Assembly: GCA_002344125.1 (NCBI GenBank)
Contig: DDTQ01000012.1
Coordinates: forward strand, 548,748 to 612,747
Origin: Ignavibacteria bacterium UBA2360
Lineage (GTDB): Bacteria > Bacteroidota > Ignavibacteria > Tepidaquicellales > OLB5
Length of the DNA: 64,000 nucleotides
Direction: 5' to 3'
Shown: one piece after another, positions 1-7,048 of the stretch
Numbering within the stretch: position 1 is the stretch's first letter
Layout of the letters: each line of letters opens with the position of its first letter
Notes under the pieces: model-generated
Databases searched by the model: none
Told to the model about the DNA's origin: nothing
The model's input: only the letters and a program-made list of their open reading frames with translations
Translations under genes and position numbers: made by a program

Positions 1-125
1 GAGGGGTGTCAGCGCGGCAGCGCTTACAGTTTATCCCGCCATAGCGGGAGGGTGTGTAAACAAAACAAGGGGCGCGAGCCCCTTGTTATGTTTTAGCTTC
101 TGTAGTCGAGCCCTTTCAGGGCTCG
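1..125. repeat. Composite intergenic repeat, left copy
   Basis: The first 125 bases (cut by the window edge) match 1998-2154 in the same orientation. Order: a gaggggtgtcagcgcggcag block, a CCCGCcatagCGGG hairpin, a GGGGCgcgaGCCCC hairpin, then GTAGTCGAGCCCtttcaGGGCTCG. No coding frame is visible. The two copies flank the SRPBCC/DUF1428/ArsR operon. Confidence 0.8.
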
Positions 126-182
126 TTTTTGTGCGTTTCCAGCCAGAATATAAAAATCGAGATCACAGATTAATTCTTTCAC

Positions 183-215
183 ACTCATCCGATGACTGCA
201 GTTCATCGGATGAGT
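183..215. repeat. 33-nt perfect palindrome, copy 1
   Basis: The arms ACTCATCCGATGA and TCATCGGATGAGT are exact complements (13 bp) around ctgcagt. A second copy lies at 56384-56416 between a DinB gene and gyrA. There is no T-run beside it, so it is not an obvious intrinsic terminator. Apart from this, the 281-395 repeat and the promoter, nothing else is recognisable in 126-590. Confidence 0.8.
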
Positions 216-280
216 TGAATTCATAAGTTCAATCAGTTCCACAAATTCATTTCTCAATTTTATAAACAATGGACTCTTAG

Positions 281-395
281 GGTTTGTCTCAAATGCTCTT
301 AACCCCGGCTTTTAAGCCGGGGATTTTGCTTCCAAACTAAAATAGGGCTTTAGCCCTGACGCAACTTTGATTAATCCATTCTTTGGGACAGACTG
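281..395. repeat. 115-bp palindromic element (CCCCGGC family), copy 1
   Basis: It opens with ggtttgtctcaaa and closes with tttgggacagact, which form imperfect terminal inverted repeats. Inside is a CCCCGGCttttaaGCCGGGG hairpin and then GGGCTttAGCCC. Copies with the same order lie at 19195-19310, 31725-31840 and 49935-50053. It is too short to encode a protein and looks like a non-autonomous MITE or REP-like element. Confidence 0.75.
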
Positions 396-590
396 GCATA
401 GCCCCTTGTTAATTTATTCTATAACTCTAATTGATTGCTGTTCGTTGTGGGTCACTTTTTTTTACTGGCTTCTGCAAACGAGAAAATGTCAAAGCGGGTC
501 TTACAGCTTGTTATAATTTTTCATGATACAAAGTACAACTTTTTAATCTGCATTAACCAAATAACTGCATAAACAGGTGATAAAATTCCC

Positions 591-637
591 TTGACAAGTA
601 ACCATTCGGTTACTTATATTTGTAACCAAACAGTTAC
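591..637 (+). promoter_or_regulatory. Promoter with twin ArsR-type operators
   Basis: TTG at 591-593 and TATATTTG at 615-622, 21 bp apart, fit the Bacteroidetes sigma pattern (TTG / TAnnTTTG). Two copies of GTAAC-N6-GTTAC lie at 598-613 and 622-637, starting 24 bp apart; the first sits in a perfect 8-bp inverted repeat (596-615). They cover the spacer and the -7 box, so a bound dimer would block polymerase. The likely ligand is the ArsR-family protein at 1549-1860, which would make the operon autoregulated. Confidence 0.8.
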
Positions 638-660
638 CTGTTAAATAAACTTAATCCAAA

Positions 661-1104
661 ATGTCACAGCAGCCAATAATCAAAGAAGTCATCATAAACG
701 CTCCCAAATCAAAAGTATGGAAAGCTATCACCGATAAAGATCAGATGAGGGAGTGGTATTTCGATCTCGCTGAATTTAAACCCCGGGTTGGATTCAAATT
801 TCAATTCGAAGGCGGCACAGAAGATAAAAAGTATCTGCATCTATGCGAAATTACAGAAGTTGAAGAAGGCAAAAAACTAACACATAGCTGGCGCTATGAC
901 GGGTACGAGGGGAATTCTTTTGTAACCTGGGAGTTGTTTGATGAGAACGGGAAAACCAGGCTCAAATTAACTCACTCCGGACTCGAAACTTTCCCCGAAA
1001 GCAACCCGGATCTTGCAAGAAAGAATTTCGAAATGGGATGGAACGAAATTATCGGCACATCACTGGTAAATTTTGTGGAACGTAATATCTCCGAAAATAA
1101 CTAG
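661..1104 (+). CDS. SRPBCC / AHSA1-like domain protein
   Basis: This 147-residue cytosolic protein has the Bet v1-like SRPBCC fold of the Hsp90-ATPase-activator-homologue type. The N-terminal strand (about residues 7-14), the KVWKAITDKDQMREWY helix segment and the C-terminal long helix ending GWNEIIGTSLVNFVE are all present. Such proteins bind hydrophobic ligands in a cavity; the ligand cannot be read here. It is the first gene of an operon with a DUF1428 gene and an ArsR regulator. SRPBCC/ArsR pairs are very common, and the regulator probably controls this gene. The ATG at 661 lies about 38 bp after the -7 box and has no clear Shine-Dalgarno site, which is usual in this lineage. Confidence 0.85.
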   Translation: MSQQPIIKEVIINAPKSKVWKAITDKDQMREWYFDLAEFKPRVGFKFQFEGGTEDKKYLHLCEITEVEEGKKLTHSWRYDGYEGNSFVTWELFDENGKTRLKLTHSGLETFPESNPDLARKNFEMGWNEIIGTSLVNFVERNISENN

Positions 1105-1145
1105 TTCAATCGAAAAACGGAAACATCAATTGAAAGGAGTATGAT

Positions 1146-1526
1146 ATGGCAGCAAAAAAGGTAAAGGCGGGCTACGCTGATGGTTTTCTCATACCTGTCA
1201 AAAGATCAAAGATCTCAGCTTATAAAAAGATCGCTTCAATAGCGGCGAAAGTTTGGAAAGATCATGGCGCGCTTGATTACAAAGAATGCGCAGGCGATGA
1301 CCTCAAAGTCCCAGGGGTGGTTTCATTCCTGAAACCTGCGAAGGCAAAACAGGACGAAACTGTTATTATTGCATGGATAACTTACCGCAGCAAAAAACAC
1401 AGGGATTCGGTAAACAAAAAAGTTATGTCTGATCCAAGGATAGCTGCTGTCTCCAGCGAATCTGTAAAAAAAGTCTTTGATAGCAAACGGCTTGTTTACG
1501 GCGGATTTAAAATAATAGTTGATTAA
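1146..1526 (+). CDS. DUF1428 family protein (YbaA-like)
   Basis: This 126-residue protein matches the DUF1428 (E. coli YbaA) pattern: YADGFLIPVKRSKISAYKKI at the N-terminus, then AAKVWKDHGALDYKECAGDD, and a dimeric alpha/beta ferredoxin-like core. The function of the family is not established. An unusually clear ribosome site, aaggag at 1134-1139, sits 6 nt before the ATG. The gene is 41 bp after the SRPBCC gene and ends just before the ArsR gene, so the three are probably co-transcribed. SRPBCC, DUF1428 and ArsR genes are recurrent neighbours. Confidence 0.85.
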   Translation: MAAKKVKAGYADGFLIPVKRSKISAYKKIASIAAKVWKDHGALDYKECAGDDLKVPGVVSFLKPAKAKQDETVIIAWITYRSKKHRDSVNKKVMSDPRIAAVSSESVKKVFDSKRLVYGGFKIIVD

Positions 1527-1548
1527 AATTATAAACTGCACTTCAATT

Positions 1549-1860
1549 ATGAGTAATGTTAATAGTGTGTTTTCCGCTCTCGCAGATGAGAGCCGCAGAA
1601 AAATTCTGGTAATGCTCTCAAAAGGCACCATGAACGTAAACGAAATTGCCGGGAAATTCAAAATTTCCCGGCCTGCAATTTCTAAACACCTCAGGATCCT
1701 GGAAAACTCCAGGCTTGTTCACCAGCGAAAGGAGGGCAGAGAGCGTTACTACAGCTTTAACCCAAAACAGCTGAACGCTGCAATCCATTGGTTCCAATTC
1801 TATAACGGGTTCTGGGATAATAAACTGAATTCACTAAAGAAGTTTATAGAATCTAAATAA
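1549..1860 (+). CDS. ArsR-family HTH repressor
   Basis: This 103-residue winged-helix protein begins MSNVNSVFSALADESRRKIL, the typical ArsR N-terminus. It continues with the recognition region ISRPAISKHLRIL and the wing RKEGRERYYSF. I chose the ATG at 1549 because the longer frame would need a TTG at 1519 inside the previous gene and adds ten residues atypical of the family. No CxC metal site is visible, so it is more like the SRPBCC-linked non-metal ArsR group. It probably represses its own operon through the two GTAAC-N6-GTTAC sites upstream of 661. Confidence 0.88.
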   Translation: MSNVNSVFSALADESRRKILVMLSKGTMNVNEIAGKFKISRPAISKHLRILENSRLVHQRKEGRERYYSFNPKQLNAAIHWFQFYNGFWDNKLNSLKKFIESK

Positions 1861-2222
1861 TAAGATTTATCGAAACTCGTGAACAAGGGGCTATTATCCC
1901 ATTGTTTTTTTCAGCTTTTGTAGTCGAGCCCTTTCAGGGCTCGCTTTAATTAACGCTGATTAACAAATTCCCACCTGACTGCATTTGCAGTTCTGGTGAG
2001 GGGTGTCAGCGCGGCAGCGCTGACAGTTTATCCCGCCATAGCCGGAGGGTGTGTAAACAAAACTTGAGGCGCGAGCCCCTTTTGTTGTTTCAGCTTTTGT
2101 AGTCGAGCCCCTTTTTTTGTTTCAGCTTCTGTAGTCGAGCCCTTTCAGGGCTCGTTATGAATAGCATTTTCTCATTCGGCCAAATCCTTGAATATCGCTA
2201 AGTACACAAATGGAAACTGCTG
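1861..2222. repeat. Repeat-filled intergenic region with right composite copy
   Basis: The block at 1998-2154 repeats 1-125, with an extra partial tgtagtcgagcccc unit. Another GTAGTCGAGCCCtttcaGGGCTCG hairpin lies at 1920-1943. At 1973-1990 a nested micro-hairpin, tgactgcatttgcagttc, interrupts a CACC/TGGTG palindrome. No gene is visible in the 362 bp. Confidence 0.75.
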
Positions 2223-2675
2223 TCACTTCCTCGGCTCCAGCCCCGGATTCCCCGTATCCAGTACAAACTTCCAGTTACCATCCTTATCTTTCTTCCATAT
2301 CGATACATAAGTCCCGCGGGTTGATTGCTCAACTCCCTTTTCATCCTTATACGCAGCAGTATATAGTCCGTAAGTATAGCCCATTTCTCCCGATGCGCTA
2401 ACATCAGCATACACCGGCTCCCACGTTAACTGAAAATTGTTGTCACCTTCTTCCATAAACTTCTTCACTTCATCATACCCAACAACTGGCATCATAAAGG
2501 GTCTTAGAAGCACGCCGTTTTCAGCAGTGTAAACAAGGAAGGCTTCCTTAACACCCTTTTCTTTTGAGAGATTTGAAAATTCCAAATCAACTTTTTTCAA
2601 AGCATCAGCATTTGAACCCTGCGCAAATATATTCATACAAATAAATGAGGATAGTAAAATAATGTATTTTATCAT
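2223..2675 (-). CDS. Secreted SnoaL/DUF4440-like (NTF2-fold) protein
   Basis: This 150-residue protein has a cleavable signal peptide (residues 1-19, ending NIFAQ) and a single NTF2-like domain. Typical elements are the N-terminal helix ALKKVDLEFSNLSKEKGVKE, the strand around GEMGYTYGLYTAAY and the C-terminal KDGNWKFVLDTGNPG, which recalls DUF4440. DUF4440 domains occur as small ligand-binding or enzyme-like proteins, but no catalytic residue can be assigned. It is probably periplasmic and monocistronic. Its 3' side is packed with repeats. Confidence 0.75.
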   Translation of the reverse strand: MIKYIILLSSFICMNIFAQGSNADALKKVDLEFSNLSKEKGVKEAFLVYTAENGVLLRPFMMPVVGYDEVKKFMEEGDNNFQLTWEPVYADVSASGEMGYTYGLYTAAYKDEKGVEQSTRGTYVSIWKKDKDGNWKFVLDTGNPGLEPRK

Positions 2676-2811
2676 GGATCTATGGTTAGTTATGTATTAG
2701 ACATTTAGTAAGAGGGGAGTGTGACAGCAGCAATTCGCAATGTTCAATTATCAATGAATAATTAACATTATTCATTCATGATTCATTTTAAAGGAGAGAA
2801 GGTTTGACGCT

Positions 2812-2843
2812 TGTCGTTTCACGTTTCACATTTCACGTTTGAC
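2812..2843. repeat. Short TTTCACGT-type repeat tract
   Basis: Consecutive variants of gtttcac / gtttgac units follow one another. The same simple repeat occurs at 10031-10077 and, on the other strand, at 23343-23401. Confidence 0.6.
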
Positions 2844-2849
2844 ATAACG

Positions 2850-3344
2850 CTATTCAGATATAACTTCATCTTTTATCCCAAACTGATTCTGCGCCATTCT
2901 TTGCTTTTTTGTTTTGGAGACTACCATAAGAAGAATTGGGAAATCAAGCATGAATGCAAAACCTACTATCAGCAGTATAAATGAAGTTAAATGATTTTCA
3001 AAAAACCCTTTTACCTGCGATTGCGCCGGATCCTTGGTATAATAATATACTTCGCGTATTTCACCCTCCTCAAAACCAAGCTCTTCATCAGAAGGATCAT
3101 ACTCCACATAATGCACCCACGGTTTGTAATTGCCATTCACTTCGGTTAAAGTAACATAAGCCTTGCCGTATCTTTTTTCTTCAATTGATGTAACCCTGCA
3201 TTTGATAAGGCTGCATTCCGCAAGAAATGCATCTTCCTTCTGGTAGAAATATACGCCAAGTATTACCAGCACAACCGATGCGAACAGCATTACAAATGCA
3301 ATATATTTCAACAACTGCGGTGCGTTGTTTGGTGATGTTGCCAT
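2850..3344 (-). CDS. Two-TM membrane protein, DUF3592-like
   Basis: This 164-residue protein has a transmembrane segment at about residues 13-32 and another at about 117-140. Between them is an extracytoplasmic beta-rich domain with paired cysteines (ECSLIKC). The loop ends YYYTKDPAQSQVKGFFEN, which resembles DUF3592 proteins, where a YxPxNP-type motif precedes the second membrane segment. The function of that family is unknown. The next gene upstream on this strand ends 5 bp before its start, so the two are probably co-expressed. Confidence 0.65.
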   Translation of the reverse strand: MATSPNNAPQLLKYIAFVMLFASVVLVILGVYFYQKEDAFLAECSLIKCRVTSIEEKRYGKAYVTLTEVNGNYKPWVHYVEYDPSDEELGFEEGEIREVYYYTKDPAQSQVKGFFENHLTSFILLIVGFAFMLDFPILLMVVSKTKKQRMAQNQFGIKDEVISE

Positions 3345-3349
3345 AATGT

Positions 3350-3583
3350 TTATATTTTACTTTTCTGTGATTTTTCAGCTTCTTCAGCTTTGCGGGCGAA
3401 TTTCATCAGCAGCGGTGCTGCTATGATTGAACATATACCTATGAATCCGAATATTGCTGGAATTGTGATACTGCCTCCAAGCGTATCTTTGGATATGTAA
3501 AATATCAGCGCAAGCGCCAAAAATACAGTCGCGCTGAACATCTCAAGCAGTGCAAATACTTTCAAAAATTTCGATTTCGGCAT
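3350..3583 (-). CDS. Small two-TM membrane protein
   Basis: I place the start at the ATG at 3583, giving 77 residues beginning MPKSKFLKVFALLEMFSATV. The frame could extend 14 codons further upstream, but the shorter form has the normal positive N-terminus before the first membrane segment (about 8-27). A second segment covers about 36-57, and a charged tail rich in E, A and K follows. No family is recognised. The tight spacing to the DUF3592-like gene suggests a shared function or simple co-transcription. Confidence 0.65.
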   Translation of the reverse strand: MPKSKFLKVFALLEMFSATVFLALALIFYISKDTLGGSITIPAIFGFIGICSIIAAPLLMKFARKAEEAEKSQKSKI

Positions 3584-3636
3584 ATACAAATATAAGAATT
3601 TATGAAAAATAAAAAAGGCTGACATTAAAATACTTT

Positions 3637-3661
3637 GTCATTCCTGCGCAGGCAGGAATCT
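3637..3661. repeat. CATTCCCGCG..GCGGGAAT-type REP, copy 1
   Basis: gtcattcctgcgcaggcagg plus aatct is a member of the GTCATTCCYGCGNAGGCRGGAATCT family. Others in the window lie at 35038, 41434, 44629, 44867, 58922 and 60152, usually just past a gene end. Confidence 0.8.
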
Positions 3662-3679
3662 TGAAAAGTTTTTGTCGTA

Positions 3680-4017
3680 GTCTCAGAGTCTCTTGATGAG
3701 GGACTCTTCGAAATCTCTCACTTCTTTTTATTCTTCTTCCTTAGTCGCACCAGTTCCTTCTTCTTCGTGTCTGTGCCGCAATCATTATTTCACCCTCCCC
3801 AAATTCCGCCTCCATCCCGCATGCTTTGTACGCTTTATTGTCTTCGCAGAGTCTCCTGAAAGGGACTCTGCGGCAATCTCTCACTTCATCCTATTTCTTT
3901 TTATCATAGCCTTCAGAGATAATGCATCTTTTATCTTATTGGCAGCTCCCCGAGTAGTCTTAACACCCCGCCGCTTTTTATGCCAGTTCCTTCTTCGCCG
4001 TGTTCGCGCCGCAAGCA
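3680..4017 (-). repeat. Tandemly duplicated segment carrying the queG 3' tail
   Basis: Reading on the minus strand, the end of queG plus about 45 bp past its stop, followed later by an agtgagagatt / GCAGAGTCCC..GACTCTGC hairpin, is followed by a second diverged copy of the same series. Both copies share cggcgcgaacacg-like and gaagaaggaactgg strings and the closing hairpin (at 3844-3872 and about 3684-3712). The copies differ by substitutions and indels, so the duplication or replacement is old. Confidence 0.75.
3785..3838 (-). pseudogene. Vestigial second copy of the QueG C-terminus
   Basis: Translated on the minus strand this reads IKRTKHAGWRRNLGRVK and then stop. The real QueG ends IKRTKYAGWKRNLGRIDK. 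Changes are conservative (Y/H, K/R, I/V, one deleted D) or synonymous, which suggests this 18-codon tail diverged while it was part of a working gene. There is no upstream frame for the rest of the protein, so it is a remnant. Confidence 0.75.
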
Positions 4018-5394
4018 TTATTTATCAATTCTCCCCAAATTCCTCTTCCATCCCGCGTATTTTGTACGCTTAATTGGCGAATCAGCAAACACCTCCGCAA
4101 ATTCCTCTTCGGTAAGTTGAGCTAATTCTTGGCTTGTCTCGCTGAGCGCTGTGCCCGCCATTGGCGTGGGAGTCGAAGCGCTTTGGTCAGTTCCTTCGAA
4201 AATACTCTTCGGCCAAAATCCTTCTTCACTTGTCACATGGTTATACTTAGGTGAATTAAACGGACACACATCCTGGCATACATCGCACCCAAATATCCAT
4301 CCGTCTAAATTCAGGTCTTGTGGAATCTCACCGCGATTCTCTATAGTCTGATACGAAATACACTTATTCGCGTCAACAACATACTCGCTTTCAATCGCGC
4401 CGGTTGGACAGGCTGAAATACACAGTGTGCAGCTTCCGCACATATCTTCAATGGGCGTATCGTAAATACCGAAATCAATATTGGTAACTATCTCACACAA
4501 AAAAAACCATGAGCCGTATTCGGGATTAATAATATTACTGTGTTTTCCCATCCACCCAATCCCGGCGCGCTGCGCCCAGACCTTATCCATCACCGGCCCG
4601 TCATCAACGTAACTCTTCAGTAGGATTCCACCATTTTCCTTTTTTGTATGGGTAGGGGGTGAGGTCACATTCAAACTCTTTGCTTTTTCGATAATTTCAG
4701 AGTCATTGCCCCCCTCTCCTATTAGGAGAGGGGATGGAGGTGAGGTCTCATTCAAACTCTTTGCTTTTTCGATAATTTCAGAGTCATTGCCCCCCTCTCC
4801 TATTAGGAGAGGGGATGGGGGTGAGGTCACATTCAAACTCTTTGCTTTTTCGACAATTTCAGTGTCATTGCCCCCCTCTATTTCAAGAAAATGTGCCTGG
4901 ACATTTTCGAAGTCCCGCCCTGGCTGGATCAGCATAGGAGATGGGGGTGAGGTCTCATTCAAACTTTTTAATTTTTCGTTAATTTCAGAGTCATTGCCCC
5001 CCTCTCCTATTAGGAGAGGGGATGGGGGTGAGGTCAACATTATCACCTCACACAACTCCTTCAGCTTCTTTTTCAGTATCTTATGGTAATCCTTACCCCA
5101 CGCATACCTTGAAATTTTCGGTTTGCTCTCGTCATGCTCAAACGGTGTGTAGTAATTAAAGGCAAGCGATATCACGCTCCGTGCTTCAGGCAAAATATGC
5201 CGTACATCCCTTCGCTTCTCAAAGCCGCGTTCTATCCATGCCATATCAGCCTGCTTGCCTTCATCCAGCCACTTGCGCAGCTTCCCGGATTCACCCTCAA
5301 GCACCTCGTACTTCGCGAATCCGCACGCAATGAACCCTAGCTCCTTAGCCTTGGCTTTTATGGTCTGTTTGTATGTTTGATCAATGATTTTCAA
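4018..5394 (-). CDS. queG: Epoxyqueuosine reductase with in-frame repeat insertions
   Basis: QueG reduces epoxyqueuosine to queuosine in tRNA, using cobalamin and two 4Fe-4S clusters. The catalytic region YVDDGPV (Asp264/265), ferredoxin cysteines C319, C322, C325, C329 and C345, C370, C373, C377, and the family C-terminus are all present. At 458 residues it is much longer than the usual 310-380. The excess is mainly residues about 121-245, a low-complexity stretch of 27-residue units with TSPPSPLLIGEGG at their cores, encoded by an 81-bp DNA repeat. A second insert, about residues 404-421 (QSASTPTPMAGTALSETS), also matches a dispersed repeat. Both lie between conserved blocks and keep the frame, so the enzyme may still work. 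The ATG at 5394 gives a normal N-terminus. Confidence 0.9.
   Translation of the reverse strand: MKIIDQTYKQTIKAKAKELGFIACGFAKYEVLEGESGKLRKWLDEGKQADMAWIERGFEKRRDVRHILPEARSVISLAFNYYTPFEHDESKPKISRYAWGKDYHKILKKKLKELCEVIMLTSPPSPLLIGEGGNDSEINEKLKSLNETSPPSPMLIQPGRDFENVQAHFLEIEGGNDTEIVEKAKSLNVTSPPSPLLIGEGGNDSEIIEKAKSLNETSPPSPLLIGEGGNDSEIIEKAKSLNVTSPPTHTKKENGGILLKSYVDDGPVMDKVWAQRAGIGWMGKHSNIINPEYGSWFFLCEIVTNIDFGIYDTPIEDMCGSCTLCISACPTGAIESEYVVDANKCISYQTIENRGEIPQDLNLDGWIFGCDVCQDVCPFNSPKYNHVTSEEGFWPKSIFEGTDQSASTPTPMAGTALSETSQELAQLTEEEFAEVFADSPIKRTKYAGWKRNLGRIDK
4132..4184. repeat. Intergenic repeat inserted in frame in queG (second site)
   Basis: The sequence gctgagcg, then a 21-nt segment (4149-4169, ending ttggcgtgg), then gagtcgaagcgct is the dispersed CTGAGCG/GAGTCGAAG palindrome with a nested micro-hairpin. 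The same arrangement lies in non-coding DNA at 11692-11741, and an uninterrupted host form at about 13940-13970. Inside queG it encodes the Ser/Thr/Pro-rich insert. Confidence 0.8.
4661..5035. repeat. 81-bp tandem repeat array inside queG
   Basis: Units start at gaggtc at 4661, 4742, 4823, 4949 and 5030, with spacings of 81, 81, 126 and 81 bp. The third unit carries 45 extra bases, so the whole 375-bp insert stays in frame. Each unit includes the CCTCTCCtattaGGAGAGG hairpin and gggtgaggtc, the core of an intergenic family also at 25709-25820 and 43290-43405. The rest of the unit includes cacattcaaactcttt, which also occurs in the 190-bp repeats at 11138 and 11838. Confidence 0.9.
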
Positions 5395-5471
5395 TATTGC
5401 AATATATTAATATATTGAAGTTGAAACAAGAATTATCAGTAACACTCTCATTTGAAATGAGGAGGATGTGC

Positions 5472-5512
5472 TAAAAATAAAAAATGCCGGAATCATAACT
5501 GTCCCGGCAATC
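5472..5512 (-). terminator. Intrinsic terminator of the 5539-6927 gene
   Basis: On the minus strand TTGCCGGG and CCGGCA pair around a 12-nt loop, followed by ttttttattttt. It lies about 30 bp past the stop of the TonB-like gene. Confidence 0.8.
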
Positions 5513-5538
5513 GAAAGATCTTGTGCAATTCAAATTCC

Positions 5539-6927
5539 CTAAGGATCCTTGCTCGGCGGGGGAGCTATCTTAACAGAACGTACTACCGCATCAACAAGCT
5601 TCTGGTATTTTTCCATCATTGCCTGCGAAGCGTAATCTACGCTTACCTGTATATTCTTCATACCTGTCGGATCTGTGAACAGGTAATACTTCGTCGAAAA
5701 TTTCTTCCCGCTGGATTTTATCGGGTCAGTTACATATCCAACCACTATTGAATCATCCATAGGAAAAGGGTTCTTATATGTTGCCTTATTATATGCGCTG
5801 TGCTGCGGGTCATCCACGAGTAAAAAAATGTTCACCGCGCCCGGGTCCTCACTCAATGAATCAGTCGCAAGTATTACACCATTGAATTCCTTTTGATTCA
5901 GATTCACCGCGCGGTTATCAAGCAGTTTCCATCCCTTTGGGAACCATAATTTAAGGCCTATCTCATTTTCGTTGTAGCTTGCCTTCAGTGAATCAGGTAC
6001 TTCTATCCTGCTGGTATCTCTTGTATTCTTGGTTAAATTGGAATCGTTCTTGATCTTATTTGTATCGTTAGTACTCAAAAGATTTGTATCTTTCTGTGTA
6101 TTATCATTAGGCCGCTTTATGTTAGGAGTTATTGTCTTCTTCTGTATCTTTGGCCTTACATCCTTGGTGTTATCCTTTATCTCCTGTTCCTCAAGAAGCT
6201 TTTTTTCTTCTTCCTCTTTCATCTTATCAATATCCGGCGGGTCGAATTTCGGCATTTCAAGATCTTCAACAACTACAATACGCTGGTTATGCTCTCCTTC
6301 AATTTTCTCTTCCTTTGGCACAAGGAACTGGTACATCAACAACAAAAGGAAAAAATGAAATATAACTGAACCAATAAGCCCTTTGCGTGTGTTAGGCTGG
6401 TATATCTTCTTAAGTATAAGGAAGTCAGTGCCGGGCCTTGTACTTAAATTGTAGATCTCATCGGGTGTCATTTCTGCCGGATCTTTCGCCGCAGTCTCTA
6501 TTATCAATGGCTTAATATGATCCTGTACATTGATTGAAGTTTCCCTGGATGTTTCAATTCCGGTTTCCTGTGAGGATTTTGTTACTTCATTCTCAAGATC
6601 ACGGGTTGTAACCTTTTCAATAGTCTCAATACCTACATCAGGTCTGCCTTTTATCTCAGTCTTCTCACCGGTCTTTAGCTCTACAATAGTAGCCGGCTTC
6701 TCAAATGTATAATCCTTCTTGCTGCGGAACTCCGAACAAATTGCGATTGTAATATCCGCGAAGCGGCTTTCAACCACAACATTAGGATGTGAGCAGGTAT
6801 TACGGATTGCACCCTGTTCATTTGAACTGTTAAAAACACAATCAATATTTATACATCTTAAAAACTTATCGTTTTGATGCGTTTTTTCGTCTTTTTCGCT
6901 GTTATTTGTTATATCTTTCTCTTCCAA
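5539..6927 (-). CDS. TonB-like single-pass membrane protein with Cys cluster and PsbP-like C-terminus
   Basis: This 462-residue protein is not matched to a named family. Residues 25-64 hold four cysteines (C25, C30, C45, C64) in a spacing suggesting a small zinc- or iron-binding module in the cytoplasm. After a polar linker, one transmembrane helix runs from about 184 to 203. An acidic/basic Pro-Lys-Glu-rich stalk (about 205-310) resembles the periplasm-spanning part of TonB. The C-terminal ~150 residues (FPKGWKLLDN onward) look like a PsbP/DcrB-type domain similar to the protein at 52980-53510, not a TonB C-terminal domain. It is probably anchored in the inner membrane with the domain in the periplasm. 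A terminator follows. Confidence 0.6.
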   Translation of the reverse strand: MEEKDITNNSEKDEKTHQNDKFLRCINIDCVFNSSNEQGAIRNTCSHPNVVVESRFADITIAICSEFRSKKDYTFEKPATIVELKTGEKTEIKGRPDVGIETIEKVTTRDLENEVTKSSQETGIETSRETSINVQDHIKPLIIETAAKDPAEMTPDEIYNLSTRPGTDFLILKKIYQPNTRKGLIGSVIFHFFLLLLMYQFLVPKEEKIEGEHNQRIVVVEDLEMPKFDPPDIDKMKEEEEKKLLEEQEIKDNTKDVRPKIQKKTITPNIKRPNDNTQKDTNLLSTNDTNKIKNDSNLTKNTRDTSRIEVPDSLKASYNENEIGLKLWFPKGWKLLDNRAVNLNQKEFNGVILATDSLSEDPGAVNIFLLVDDPQHSAYNKATYKNPFPMDDSIVVGYVTDPIKSSGKKFSTKYYLFTDPTGMKNIQVSVDYASQAMMEKYQKLVDAVVRSVKIAPPPSKDP

Positions 6928-7048
6928 TAAATGCCTGTTACTATTTAAATCGTATAATGCTAATTAATGTTTCACAAATTTATCTTATTCATTATTAATA
7001 ATTTAGTCAAAATTTTGCGTAATTTCAGAAATAATAAATCACTGTAAA

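Noticed and set aside
4706..5089. Plus-strand open frame opposite the queG repeat array
   Set aside because: It is the antisense reading of the repeat (PPSPIRRGDGGEV units); queG on the minus strand has all family motifs.
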